A stretch of 64,000 nucleotides of DNA. Origin: Schizophyllum amplum. Its lineage: Eukaryota; Basidiomycota; Agaricomycetes; Agaricales; Schizophyllaceae. The DNA lies in assembly GCA_007026445.1 (NCBI GenBank), contig VDMD01000010.1:434001-498000 (forward strand), given 5' to 3'. A program made the translations under genes and the position numbers. Below, in pieces: positions 22,293 to 34,059 of the stretch (the first letter of the stretch is position 1; each line of letters opens with the position of its first letter). Below the pieces are notes generated by a model that saw nothing but the letters and a program-made list of their open reading frames with translations, had not been told where the DNA came from and made no database searches.

Positions 22293-22866
22293 GACATTTA
22301 TCGCTGGCGGTGAGGATGCAAATGCAGGTTGAGGAGGAGGGTGCGCTGTCGCGAGATCTCTTCATCATTGCTTGGGGCGACTGACGATCCACGCTCAGAA
22401 CGAGCCTGCCATCCGCGCCAAAGAAGCAGAGGAGCTGCGCGCACTCATGCAACAGGATGTCAAGGCAGACGTCGGCGCGAGAGCGACCAGCCTGTACGAT
22501 CTCGTTGGTGCATCATCCCTCTGCTAAAATTGCTCGTCAGGACGGGATAGGAAGTCTCGCATCCAACGATAAAATACATAAGGACACCGCCGCGGACGGG
22601 GGGCGCTGCATGGCTTTAGTCAGGAAGAGCATGTACTTATGAGAAGCGGATCGGCGTGAAGACGCAGGTGCGTTCATCACCTTTCTGCGCGCGCTACAGT
22701 TCGAGCTTGTCATGCTGACGACAATGCAGACCTCTTCGACGAGGACAAGGACTGGTACCGCTTCGACGACGACAAGGTCTCCATCATCCCCAAGGAGAAG
22801 ATCGCGACGCTAGATGGCGGCGGAGAAGACCCATTGGCGTGCGTGTTGCTTCGGTCGCTTGAATAG
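22293..22866 (+). pseudogene. Truncated UBP6 copy (exons 5-8 only)
   Basis: Runs parallel to UBP6 exons 5-8: EPAIRAKEAEELRAL, QDVKADVGA, TSLYDLV, then the histidine-box exon and the DLFDED.DWYRFDDDKVSI end, closing with LE and TAG at 22866. The ubiquitin-like domain and the cysteine box are absent. The histidine box GHYMAF has become GRCMAL, so the catalytic histidine is lost, and a TGA follows shortly after. It is a dead fragment from the segmental duplication. Confidence 0.9.
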
Positions 22867-23448
22867 GCCTTGATGCATGTAGTATACTAGGAGAGACCCG
22901 TGTTTACAAACCCGAGTGTCTTCAAAGACTTTTTATCTCCATTCCGTTGCCTGTAGTAAGTCCTTGAGAGGCGTGGTTTGGCCACACCTGTGGCACACAT
23001 CCAACCCGGTGCATGTGCGAACTGCGAAGGGATCGTAAGGCAAGAACGGTCCAACGGTATCGACTTGCTACGTTGTCGTGCAATTAAAGGTATTATGCAG
23101 GCTGGATGCAGGCCTGTGGCGCTCGCGTCGACCCGCGACACGCCAAGTCCAAGGTTGCGTTGTTAAGAGAGGTCACCGGACGGTTGAGGGTCGTATGTCA
23201 CGCAAATGTCACACGCTTTTCGTCTCAGAAAGGCAACTTTCGAAATCTGTCAAAGCGCGGCAGGCCGGCAGCTCGGCAAAAAAGGCCTCCTTCCTTATAG
23301 AAGGGATGTCGCGGCTGATTGTCATATGGGGCCCCCGGCCGATGTGTGTAAACCGTAAAACAACTGTATCTCTTTTCTGCTTAGCACGTGAATGGTGCTT
23401 CTGGAGATGTAGCTCGGTCATACCCTAGCCACACCCATCGGGCCATCC
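22867..23448. other. Short intergenic stretch
   Basis: Lies between the UBP6 fragment and the 3' end of F-box/LRR copy 2. It includes the roughly 0.4 kb that has no partner in unit 1 of the duplication. No gene or clear repeat is visible. Confidence 0.4.
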
Positions 23449-25135
23449 TCAAGCTTGATCCCAGCGGGAGTAACGCGCTAAGTCCCAGCCCAGGCCTTCT
23501 CGCTGCTGTGAACAGTGTTGGTGGAATGCCACTATGGGTGCAAGTAAGTCCTTACCTTCCATACTCGCGACTTCTCGAGACATTCCGCTTGTCTTCGCAT
23601 CGCCTTCTGCGCTACCCATACCCTATCGCGCACTTGGCCCCATCTATCAGACATGGTGTGTTCCCGACTTCCTTTGCTGTGTTCATATATGTCCAGCTGC
23701 GACACTCTAAGGCTATTCACCGCCGGGAACGCGGCGAGAATTAGATCCGCAGCGTCGAAAGGGTCGTCCACCCCGGAGTTCCAGAAGTCGAGCTCGACGG
23801 GGTTCATATTCTGCGGCAGCCGTTCCTCCCAGTCCGCTGACAGGCCGGCTTCCCAATCCACGATGAGGGCCAGGGATTCGAGCGAGACACCATGTCGCGC
23901 GATCTCGAGGAGACAGGTGGGTGCACAGGTGTTGATGTGACGCGTTGTCATAGCGAGGCTACTTTCGATGTCCGGCGTCACCAGCTCCAGCGTCCGCAAG
24001 AGCGTCCAAGCCTGCAGGAGCGAGACGAAGGTGGCATCGTTGACCGAGAATCCGCCGTGGTTGTGAAGGCTGAGGGTCGTCAGACGATGGAAGGGTAGAA
24101 GCAGCTTGAGGTCCATGTCCTGCACCCTCATCGTCTCTTTGCAGTCATGAATTCGCAGTACGCGAAGATCACCGCGTACACAGTGGTTTTGCATAGCTCG
24201 GAAGAGAAGCGTCCAGTTGTTTGTCGAATCTGCCTCTGTGTCATGTTCGTCGCAGGCAGTGTATAACGCCAGCGAGGATAAGGAGACGCGACCGCAGCAT
24301 CGAAGCATGTCTGCAACGAAAGGCTTGCTGTCCTCGTACGCGCGCACTTCGAGTGCGCTGAGAGCCCGGAAAGGTCTGTCCACGGAGGGCAGGTGGGCGA
24401 TGGGACGTGACCGACCAGTCCAGGAGATGGTGAGTGATTCCAAGCATGGTAATGCAGCCATTACACGCCAGCTGTTGCTCCGCACGTTACCGATCTCGAT
24501 TTTGCGGATGATGTCTTGACGTGCGCCGACGAGCGTTGGCATCAAGGCGAAACCGCATATTTCAAGGCAGACTCCATGGCCTGGAACGGCTAGTGATGAT
24601 ATCGCATCGAGGTCGATCTCTGGTGCAGGCTCTGATCTCGGTCGGGCGCTTATATTCACCGAGACTCTGGACAGCGCGCCGGATGAGAATGGGGAAAGCA
24701 ACACGGCAAGTGGGCGGTCTCGCGAGAACGGACAGTCAACCATGAGTGCCTTCAACCGAGGGAAGAGTGGTCGAGGAGGAGGGTGATCGCAGAGTACATG
24801 CAATGTACCGAAGAGATAGTCATGCAGGTCCAGGACTCGCACGCGTTGCGAATACTTGAAGAGAGATTCGTATTCTTCCTGGTTAGGCGTCCTAAGCCAT
24901 TGACCTGAATCCGAGGCCCAGTCGTCTTTGGGCTTCGTGACGATGATCAGCAAGCATTCGTGCATATGAGAGCTCGACAACACACTCTTGGTTTATACAC
25001 GTCCGACGGGAGGAGGCTGAGAAGCGTTTCTAAAGCGCTGCTTGCATCCATGTCCTCCCACACGCGATCGAGCGCTTGCTCGTGCCATGAACGACATGTG
25101 CGGGCCATTGCACAAGCGGTAGACTGGTCCGCCAT
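23449..25135 (-). CDS. F-box/LRR-like protein, copy 2 (5' end damaged)
   Basis: Paralogue of the gene at 20244-21992. Exon 2 (24932-23556) and exon 3 (23505-23449, ending QREGLGWDLARYSRWDQA) are intact and in phase. Exon 1 ends at about 24986. The start equivalent to copy 1 (ATGCATAGGGTGCTGCTC at 25178) is followed by a 5-nt deletion, ACCCC in copy 1, which throws the F-box out of frame. The F-box frame itself (ELVAIVCAMADQ, ARTCRSWHEQALDRVW) has its first ATG at 25135, inside the motif. From there about 527 residues can be made without the first F-box helix. It is therefore either a weakened gene or a young pseudogene. Confidence 0.6.
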
Positions 25136-25178
25136 TGCGCATACAATAGCAACGAGTTCGGAGCAGCACCCTATGCAT

Positions 25179-25800
25179 GGCTTTGTAAAGAGATAGGAGC
25201 CGTAAGTGCGAGGTATATCAGTATGTTTGTCCAAGAGTGCTAACCTCGAGCTTATTGGTGTCGAGTTGCTCAGGAAGGAAGATGATCGTTGAACCTATCT
25301 ACTAATCTAGTATCCATACTTACGGAACTGACCATGGCAGTGCACGGTCACGTGACTGTGACGAGTGCTCAATCTGCATGGAGGAAATGAGGGCTTGTGG
25401 CCGAGGGGAAAGGCCAGAGCAAACAATAAGCGCAGCGTGAGTAACACTACGAGATATTAAGTAGGAGATGGCGACAGCAGTGGGGAGCGGATGTAGACGA
25501 GGGAATGTAGACGAGAAATCATAAGTTAGATCCCAACAGTATGTAGCAAAAAAGAAAGGAATCGGACGCGTGAGGAGGAGAGTAGACGCGTATACAATAG
25601 TAAGTAAAAGGCCAAACGTTGATGACGACGTATAATACAAGATTGTACAAGGTGCAGTGCGTGGGCGAGTCGGTGACGCGGGCGATATGTCAAAGCGGAC
25701 TAGAGAGCTGCAGCGCGGTGGCGCCAGAGAGCGGAGAACCGGTCATCAACTGTGTGCGATGATCAGGCGATTACAGCAGCGCACAAGAAACTCGCCTCAC
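25179..25800. other. Intergenic stretch
   Basis: 5' flank of F-box/LRR copy 2, partly duplicated from copy 1, and 3' flank of the G-alpha gene. It contains one GGTCACGTGAC palindrome near 25346-25356, a CBF1/E-box type site. No gene is seen. Confidence 0.45.
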
Positions 25801-27821
25801 TTACATGAGATCTGCGCGCCTGAGGTGATTGCGCAGAATGGACTCTTCGACAGCGCCAAGTGTTGCCGCCGTCGCCTTCGTATCGATCACAGACGTGAGA
25901 TACACATAGAAAGGTCGCTGCACAGGAGAGTGCTGACGCAGAATCTCCTTGAAGTGCTGTTGGAAGTCTGGAAACAGCGTCAGCACAGCATACGCGACTG
26001 TGAAGTTGTGCGTACACTTGGTTGCCGTCGCCAAGTTGTTCTGGCGATCGCCGAAGCTGGGCACCGAGTCGCGAATCTTGACGCCGCGATTGAGCTTGGT
26101 TTGGAGTAGGTCGCCTAGAATCGTGTCAGGCCAGAGCCTGGCCAGTTAGACACAGACGTACACTTGTTGAGGAACAAGATTATCTGCGTGCGCGCGAGTA
26201 GCTTGCACGAGACCACAGACCGCCAAAGTAGATAGCTATCTTCCAAGCGGTTCACCCTTCGGTCTTCGGCGAGTTTCTCGTCAAAACAGGAGACTGTACA
26301 ATGGTCAGGAGGGGGTTTCAAGGCACTAGAAAACCGACATACTCGGTCTATACAGGTGGGCCACCGGCGAGATTAATAGGGAGTGCAGACCAAGAAGTGC
26401 AAAAGATCACTTACGCAAGGAAAATGATGGCATCCACTGTGGCGCGTACAATGAGAAATGGGATGAAGCGATGCATTGGGTCGATGCTTACCATCATCAA
26501 AGTACGGGTACCAGGCGGCGCGCTGAGCGATGAGATCGTTAGCCGGCATGATGAGAGTGACAACTGAGATACGCACGCTACTTCTCGTGCCGCCAACATC
26601 GAAGAAGCGCCATTCCTGTCCAGCCGTGCGGCCTGCAACACTATCAGCGCGACGATCTGGAAACGCCCAGCGAATCACACGCACCAACTTCAAACATGAA
26701 CTTGTGCTCCTGGACGCCAACAGTCCGCAGGCGCGCGCGCACGATATCGGCGTCTGTGGGGTCGTAGCCCCGCGCCGCTATTCGATCCGAGTCGTGGAGG
26801 AAGCTGCAAGCGGTCAGCCATGCCCAAACGTGCCGGAGCGCTTTGCTCACAATCCCGGGCCATCCTCGACTCGCGACCGCCGACGATCGAGCATAGCGCG
26901 GACGATAGGATCTTGCCACAATGCCCGCATGTCATCACGGCAGGAGGCTATGGCCTCGATGATCTGCGCGTCAACCTGTTTCTGCAGTCGCAAGGCCGCA
27001 TCGGCGCGTGGATCGACGACGGCGCCCCGACGGAAGCGGTCGAGTGCAGATTTCCAGCCATTGGTGGAATTGATGGAGAATTCCTGGAGCACACCGCGTG
27101 GTGGTGTGCCCCCCGCACTCGCCGCAGCCATCTCATCGAACGGTGCGGCGGTGTGCACGTCTGTGGTGTACATCTCCTTGGACTGATCGCCGAGGCGGCG
27201 CTCGAGGTCCTTCTGGACGCGCTTGAGTGGCGCGAGACGTGTGCGCAATGCGCGGTGGGTGTCTGTGAAGCGGAGGGGCGTGGCAGAAGGCTGGCGGGAG
27301 TGGCGGCGACGTGGCGCGTCGCTGTCGTCGCTGTTCGAGTCCGGGCGTGCGGCGGCAGCGATCTCCTTCCCTAGCAGGTCGAGGATGTTGTTCACGTTCC
27401 GCACGAGGTTGAGGTGGATGACGGAGCGCCATGCGTCGCGATCCTCGAGCCACTGTCGGCGCGAGTATTGCAGCTGAAAGTCTGCGGCAGAGCGGCGTCA
27501 GTCATATAGCGCGTGTAACCCGGGGTTCAAGCGCGCACTTTTCAGCGTCGCGGTCTTTCCGGACTCGCTCTGGCCTGGGCGGGGTGAGTGAAGGGTACGG
27601 GAGTGCGGCGGGCGGGACGCACCGAGGAGGAGGAGTTTGACGGGCTTCTTCTTGCGCTTGTCCGCCTCCCGCTCCTGCCTGATCTCGTCGTCTATCATGT
27701 CGCTGATGCGGCGCGCCTCGGCCTCTGCGGCCTCCCGCGCGCCCCGCTCCTGGGGCGTCTCGTTCGGCGGGGGCGCGATCGCACGCGCGAGGGGGTCTTC
27801 GTCCTCGTACTGCTGGCCCAT
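25801..27821 (-). CDS. Heterotrimeric G protein alpha subunit, atypical agaric class
   Basis: GTP-binding subunit of a membrane receptor-coupled signalling complex. Eleven exons join in phase to 498 residues: 27821-27623, 27574-27539, 27481-26851, 26803-26685, 26632-26577, 26522-26492, 26436-26415, 26347-26343, 26293-26162, 26114-26016 and 25967-25801. Motifs in order: P-loop GQSESGKTATLKNFQLQY, switch I RLRTVGVQEHKF, switch II DVGGTRSSRAAWYPYFDD, FLAPISCFDEKLAEDRRVNR, FLNKCDLL (NKxD) and TSVIDTKAT. The helical domain carries a long Ser/Arg-rich insert around residues 105-135, making it about 140 residues longer than a standard G-alpha. The catalytic glutamine of DVGGQ is threonine. Exon 8 is 5 nt. 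There is no N-terminal myristoylation consensus beyond MGQQYEDE; position 6 is E. Confidence 0.93.
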
Positions 27822-30181
27822 GGGGAGTGGTGGGGGAGGGAGAGAGGGTCGATGCTGTGCGTTTGAAGACCATCAAATAGCGCTGGTTAGATCACGGTAC
27901 CAGGGGCGCAGAGTCGGATTTGCAATCGCGCATGCGAGCGGCTGATGCTGATGGGCGCGCCGTGCGCCGCGTGCGGATGCGTCGGGCGCTGCGCGGCATA
28001 GTTCATGGTGACTCAGCGGTTGTTTCTCTGCCTGCAAGGCTCTTGCTGCCCTGGAGTAACCTAACCCAGTATTTCCGGGGACGTTATAAAGCAGGCTATA
28101 TGCTGGATTTGGATCTTTATCGATATCTGAAGGAGGTTAGCCCCACGCAAAGTCCTACATCGGTGCGGTTCGAGATGGATGCGAAGCTTCGTGGGGTACA
28201 GACCTTTGTGTGAAACTCTGGAGCTGATTTTCGCTGTGAACTTCCCCGCCCATCTTCCGGACCCCTCAAGGTCATAGGGATGGGCGAGTGCATCGGTAAT
28301 TACCGAAGTTGGCTCTCGTTGAAAAACAAGGGGATTGATCATGACGGTAGGGGAAGAAATGCATTACGGTGGCGCGCGGCGTTCAGCGCTCGCCCCCACT
28401 GGCCTCACCAGCTCTTCACCTAGCCAGGTGAATACACCATATATATATACGCCACTCGCCACCGGGCTTGCCCTCACTTCGTGCGTATCTGATGTTCACG
28501 CATCAGTGACACGGACTCTTCACCAAAGCGGGTTCAGTTCATGAATATGGCGCCCCTTAAACGCCCTGTATGCAGACGGTAATGATTACCAAGCCCAGTA
28601 GGTAAGTGAAGGCGATAGACTCCATAGACGGACATTACGAGGCGCCGGATCGAGATGAAAGAGCACTGCGTCCCAGGAAAGTTCGTGTATCAGGGTATCC
28701 GGAAAAGAACAATGGACTACACAAGATCCGGCCCTCGCGCGGACAGTACGGAAGAAGACCGGCAGGCAAGGGAATGCATCGCTGGCATGCAGATGCTTCG
28801 GTGATTCTGAGAGTTGAGACCGCTGATCCTGAGAGTCGTGAGTCCTGAGAAGTCGTAAGTATCGTACGATGTGGCGGCGTGGATCGCGACTATGATAGTG
28901 TAGACCATGCAACAGTGATAGTAGAAACTGCCGCGGTGATCCTGAGCTGTGATAGGAAGTCGTTACAATACGCAAGGTTGGACATGTTTGCTGATTGCAA
29001 GATGGCGAGCCTGCCGTGGTTGCCGGTCTAGGACCGAGTAAAGAGCGAAACTGAATCACGGAGGTGTTGGACGTAGTCCTCGAAGCCAGGATAGCGCAAG
29101 ACTGCTTGGGGGCGGCGTGTCAGTGACTGTCTGACCAGGGATCTAGCAGAGACCATGTCGCTTTAGTGTATTATGGCACCACCAGCTGCCGCCGGTCCAA
29201 GGTTTACCTGGACTGAGTGTACAACATTTGTCGGGCGTGTGCAGGACGATGGCGATACGAACCGGGATAACCGGGCCTTCAAAGATCTCTTACTGAAGCA
29301 GTTGCATGTTCGGTTCCTCGAGGCTGTGAAGAGCGAGATATTGCAGACTCGGACAGCCGTAGGACGCAGACAACCGGAGGGCAAGAGCTTAGGAGCGTGT
29401 TCACTGGGTAGGCTAAATTTGCGAGATCGCGCACTAGAAAAAGACAATGGACCAACAGAACATGTACAGGACTTAGGACAGAGCAAGGCGAGAGGTGGCG
29501 AGCCGTGGCCCGTTCATAAAGAAGGACATGCGGCAGTGCCGACTCCGAGCAAGGTGCCAGTGCAACACCGGTCCAGATACGCCGCAGCATCGCCAGTCAG
29601 ACTCTTGGTACAAACGTATGTCCCTGCGCGAGCAGGAGATCCGTCGTCCTCGGAGCGGTGTGAGATGTGAGGGCATCGGGCGAGATCGGGCTGCACAACT
29701 GAGGGTGTGGGGGGGGGGCAGCCAAGAAACCATGAGGAGCGACAGCAGACGTGCTTCGACGCGCCAGAAGAGAAAGGGTTCAGCGAGAGCCAGGCGAAAG
29801 CATAAGTCGACCTTTGTTGAAAGAAAGTGCATCCGGCATTCCCCGAGTTCGTTTTTGTTGATCTATTTGTGCCTGCTTGCCTCCGCTTTGCTTGGCCCTG
29901 TTGTCCAAACCCCTCTCTCACGTTTTTTTCGCATGACTTTCTGCCCGTGACTTGCACACCTCCAGTCACCACCCCGCGATAAATCACGTTTCGCGCTGAC
30001 CGCGTCGCCGCCGCCGCCGTCGCAAACAAACCGAACCACCAATCGACGAAGGGTCTCTTTCATCCCGGGTTCATCCGCGTGCTTGTTCCCCTGGTAAGCC
30101 CCCCGCTGTTGACTAGCCCCCCACCACCATATTCAAGCTCAGCAGCCACACGTATACTCCACCCATCCCCACACGCAGACG
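27822..30181. other. Intergenic stretch between divergent genes
   Basis: About 2.4 kb between the divergently transcribed G-alpha (-) and CBF1-like (+) genes. The longest plus frame (29173-29670, 165 codons) has good start context but no domain and is not called. The 200 bases before 30182 are C/T-rich and CCACC-rich, as expected for a leader. Confidence 0.45.
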
Positions 30182-31319
30182 ATGTCCTCGACGACCGATC
30201 CCGCTGCCTCTGCGCCGCAGCATGCCCCGCCGCCACCTCAGGGTGCTGCCCCAGTGCCGTTCCCCACCGATCCGGCGTTCGCTCTGAGCGCCATCCCGCA
30301 AGATCAACTTCTGGCCATCCTCAGGAATGTCCCGAACCTGCTCCAGGGGAAGGTGCGTTAGCCGTTTCCTATGTCGGTGGTCGCGTGGAGAGATGGGGAG
30401 AGGAGGCCGGGTGCAGCAAGGGAGTGGCTGGGTGTTTTCTCCACAGGCGCGCTATGATCTCATGGATCGAAGCGTGGTGGCGGTTAAGCCCGCGGGAGAC
30501 GGAGCGAGGATTAGACGAGGGGACGACAAGTAAGAGCTTTGCTAACATGGGCCACAGCTCCCCGAGAACGGGAACAAGGAGGATGCCGCGCAGATCCTCT
30601 CCAACCTCGCCCAGTTCAATCAGCAAGGGCAAATGTCCGTCGCCTACCCTGGTGTCGGCGATCCCGGCCCCTCGACCCACCCTCGGGGCCCGCCCAACCT
30701 CACCTCCCTCGCCACTGCCAACCTCGCCGCTCAACTCGCCGCGCGCCCCAACCCCACCTCGCTTCCGACCGCCACAGTCCCTCCCCCAGCCTCCGAGACC
30801 ATGCCTCCCGATGATTCCGGCGAGGGCTCGCCCGGTGGGTCGCCCTCCGGTCGCCGTGCGGGCCGCAACCCCGCCATGGGCACGGACGAGTGGACGCGCC
30901 TGCGCAAGGACAACCACAAGGAGGTCGAGCGCCGCCGTCGCGGGAACATCAACGAGGGCATCAACGAGCTCGGGCGCATTGTGCCGAGCGGGTCGGGCGA
31001 GAAGGCCAAGGGTGCCATCCTCTCGCGCGCGGTGCAGTACATCCATCACCTGAAGGAGAACGAGAGCCGGAACATTGAGAAGTGGACGCTGGAGAAGTTG
31101 CTGATGGACCAGGCGATGGGGGACCTGCAGGCGCAGCTGGAGGAGGTGCGCCGCATGTGGGACGACGAGCGGAAGGCGCGGCTGCGGGCTGAGGCGGAGG
31201 TCGAGGCGTTGAAGGGGCAGCTTGACGCGAACAAGAACGAGGGAGCGGAGGCGGGCATGAAGCGCCGCAACGAGGGCGATGAGGACGAGGAGAGCACGAA
31301 GCGGCAGCGCACCGAGTAA
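30182..31319 (+). CDS. CBF1: CBF1-type bHLH-leucine zipper transcription factor
   Basis: Two exons (30182-30352 and 30558-31319) give 310 residues. Residues 1-180 are Pro/Ala/Gln-rich and probably disordered. The basic helix-loop-helix region contains RKDNHKEVERRRRGNINEGI, then GEKAKGAILSRAVQYIHHLK. It is followed by the CBF1 signature NIEKWTLEKLLMDQA and a long coiled coil, and ends in a Lys/Arg/Glu-rich tail. CBF1 proteins bind CACGTG in the nucleus and act in methionine/sulfur control and centromere function in yeasts; the role here is inferred. The intron is long (205 nt), with a GCTAAC branch site 18 nt before its acceptor. Confidence 0.9.
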
Positions 31320-31771
31320 TGGCCTATACGACAATAGTCGAATCCCTCTTTCCCTCCATCTTTCTGAAGCTGTATTATTCTTGTCGTCGTGTTTTCGGTG
31401 TGTTCGACGGTCCTGGTCTTGATGCTACGGTTTCTCGGACGTGTACATATACTTCTGCAGTATGATCCAGTGTAACAGTGTATGTGTCTTTCGTATGCGA
31501 TCTACTTATGTCTTGGATCAAGAAACTGGAATACTCGTTGGTCGCAAGGAAGTTTCAACCCCAGTGGTTGCGTTGAGGAAGATGAACAGGAAAAGAACAA
31601 AGCCTTCCCAAAAGCAGGCATCGGTCATCGCCGACCGGCGCAGTCGCTTAGTAAGCCAATACCCCGCCTTCCAACCGCGACCCCAGCACGTACGCGTCGG
31701 CGCTTTTAACGACGACGACGACGACGACAGCGACCACGGCGACGACGCTCCCCCATGCACTTCAGCCTGCA
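31320..31771. other. Intergenic stretch with a GAC microsatellite
   Basis: 3' flank of the CBF1-like gene and leader of the exchanger gene. A run of six GAC triplets lies at about 31711-31728, some 45 bases before the NHX1 start, probably in the 5' UTR. Nothing else stands out. Confidence 0.5.
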
Positions 31772-34059
31772 ATGTCATTGAAGCTTGGTTCCATCACTGT
31801 CGCCGCGGCGGCTGCGTCCCCATCGCCCACTGAGCCAGTCGCGGAGGACGAGGAGTTCTACTCATCGTGGTCGCTGTTCCTCGTGTGCTGCCTCTTGATT
31901 CTCTCACTATGGACGAGCTACTACCTACAAATCAAACGCATACGCGCGGTGCACGAAACGCTGGTGTCTATCGTCGCGGGCATGGCGGTCGGTCTCATTG
32001 TCAGGTTGGCGCCGGGGACGATGATACGCGAAATGTTGGTGAGTACGCGTGGGGAGGGTCTCAGAACGCTTGATGATCTGCTTGACTGTGATGTGGTGCA
32101 CGTCCTGACGCGTTGTTTGCAGACATTCAAGCATACGTTGTTCTTCAACTTGCTGCTTCCACCCATCATTCTCAACTCTGGATATGAGCTTAAGCAGGTG
32201 CGTCTACAGCTCTTCCATGGTACCCAGCGACTGACGACCCTTGCAGGACAATTTCTTCCGCAACTTTGGCTCCATCCTGACCTTCGCGTTCTTGGGCACC
32301 TTCATATCCGCAGTCGGTGTCGGGTACGTGTCACAATTACTGCAGCGTTGAGCCCGCATTGATCACCTACAGCACAGTGTTCTGGTCTACATCTACTCCT
32401 TCCTCGGCCTCGAATCCCTCGACCTCACCTTGATCGAATGTCTCATCTTTGGGTCTACTCTCTCAGCCACCGATCCGGTTACCATCCTCGCGATCTTCAA
32501 CCAGTACAAGGTTGACCCCAAGCTCTACACTGTTATCTTTGGGGAGAGTCTCCTCAACGATGCCGTCAGTATCGTCATGTATGAGTAAGTGAACCTTTTC
32601 GCTGCTTCTTCCGCCTCTAGACTTACCTCAATCAAGGACACTATCGCGCTTCCATGGCTCTGAGGTTTACCTGGGATCAATATTCCACGGAATCGGCATC
32701 TTCCTGCTGTCTTTCTCCGTGTCAATGGCCCTCGGTGTTGCCTTCGGACTGGCCATGTCGCTCCTGCTCAAGCACTCCGCTCTTGCCCACTACCCGCAGA
32801 TCGAGTCGTGCCTCGTCGCTCTCAGCGCATACACCTGCTACTTCTTCTCGAATGGGTGTCAAATGTCCGGCATCGTGTCTCTGCTATTTTGCGGCATTAC
32901 GCTCAAGCACTACGCGTACCATACGATGTCCCGACGCACCCAGCGCGCGACGAAGTACATATTTGCCACCCTCGCTCAACTGTCGGAGAACTTCATCTTC
33001 ATCTACCTCGGCCTCGCCCTCTTCACCAGCGCTCCTGTGTCGGAGCCCGTGGGTCACTACGTGAAGCCGCTGTTCATCACTATCACCACCGTGTCCGTCG
33101 TATTCACCAGATACGCCGCCGTCTTCCCGCTCTCAGAGGCGATCAACTTCTTCCACCGGCATGCTCGGGGACAGCGACAGGAGGAGCTGCCGCATTCGTA
33201 CCAGATGATGCTCTTCTGGGCAGGCCTGCGTGGCGCGGTTGGCGTCGCGTTGGCTGCAGGCTTTCAAGGGCCCAACGCACAGACCATGCGCACGACGGTA
33301 CTTGTCGTCGTCGTACTGACGGTCATCATGTTCGGCGGCACCACCGCGCGCATGCTCGAAGTGCTCGGCATCCGCACCGGCGTCGAGGACGAGGGCGCGA
33401 GCACGGATGAAGAAGAAGAGATTCCGAATCGACAATGGCTCGGCCGTCGCTCCTTCAGCAACACCAGATGGCCGCGCTACGCAGACGAGGAGCCGAGCTA
33501 CCTGTCCTCACCCCGCATGTCAACCTCCCGCGGTGCCGCAGGTACAGGCGCGGGTCGCGTCGGCGCGCACTATGCCCAACCTTACAACCACCAAAACGCA
33601 CCAGTACCGGCGTCCACCTTGAATCAAACCGCAACAATATTCTCCTCCTCGTCCGACAGCCTCGACTCCGACATCGGCGAGGTGCTGCCGCTGGCCCCGA
33701 CAGCCCAGCCGCACGTTTCCGCGTCCACGCCCGCGTCCCCCGGGCCCGGCGCGCGCCCGAGCGGTGAAGACAGCAAGTGGTTCCAGGCGCTCGACGAGCG
33801 GTACCTGCTGCCTCTGTTCTCCAATGCGACCGCAAGCCGCACCTTCCACGCGCGACGACAGCGGCGCTCGGTCGGCGGCCCGGGCAGCCTCAGCGCCAGC
33901 GCGCTGGGGACGCCGCTGCAGAGCGAGGACGAGGGCGAGGAACTGGGGGAGACGCGCAGCGGCGGGCAGGTGGCGGCGGTGCTGGACGAGAGCCGGATGG
34001 AGCGTGGGTTGCCTTCTCCTTCGTTGCGGAACATTGGGTTTATGGATCAACGCCCGTGA
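31772..34059 (+). CDS. NHX1: Endosomal/vacuolar Na+(K+)/H+ exchanger, NHX1 type
   Basis: Polytopic cation/proton antiporter of the CPA1 family, expected in late endosomal membranes, where it controls luminal pH and salt. Five exons (31772-32038, 32123-32197, 32247-32323, 32378-32584, 32637-34059) join in phase to 682 residues. Visible signatures are [14 protein letters not shown] (the inhibitor-binding helix), [30 protein letters not shown] (the ion-binding ND motif), [20 protein letters not shown] and [14 protein letters not shown]. About 10-12 hydrophobic helices occupy residues 35-500. The remaining 180 residues form a hydrophilic Ser/Asp-rich cytosolic tail with an [12 protein letters not shown] cluster, a likely phosphoregulatory region. 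The start was chosen at the first ATG of the frame. Confidence 0.93.

Larger units (their letters stand above)
19480..25300. repeat. Segmental duplication: UBP6 3' part plus F-box/LRR gene
   Basis: Two units in the same orientation. Unit 1 is about 19490-22110 (UBP6 exons 5-8, then the F-box/LRR gene on the other strand and its 5' flank). Unit 2 is about 22293-25300. Offsets are about 2.8 kb in UBP6 and 3.2 kb in the F-box/LRR gene, so unit 2 has about 0.4 kb extra between the two genes. Even the 5' flanks match (TAACCTCGAG and CTCAGG.AGGAAGATGATCGT near 22055-22110 and 25241-25295). Confidence 0.85.

Noticed and set aside
29173..29670. 165-codon plus-strand frame with an ATG in fair context
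   Set aside because: The first 60 residues look protein-like but the rest does not, and nothing is recognised; too weak to call.
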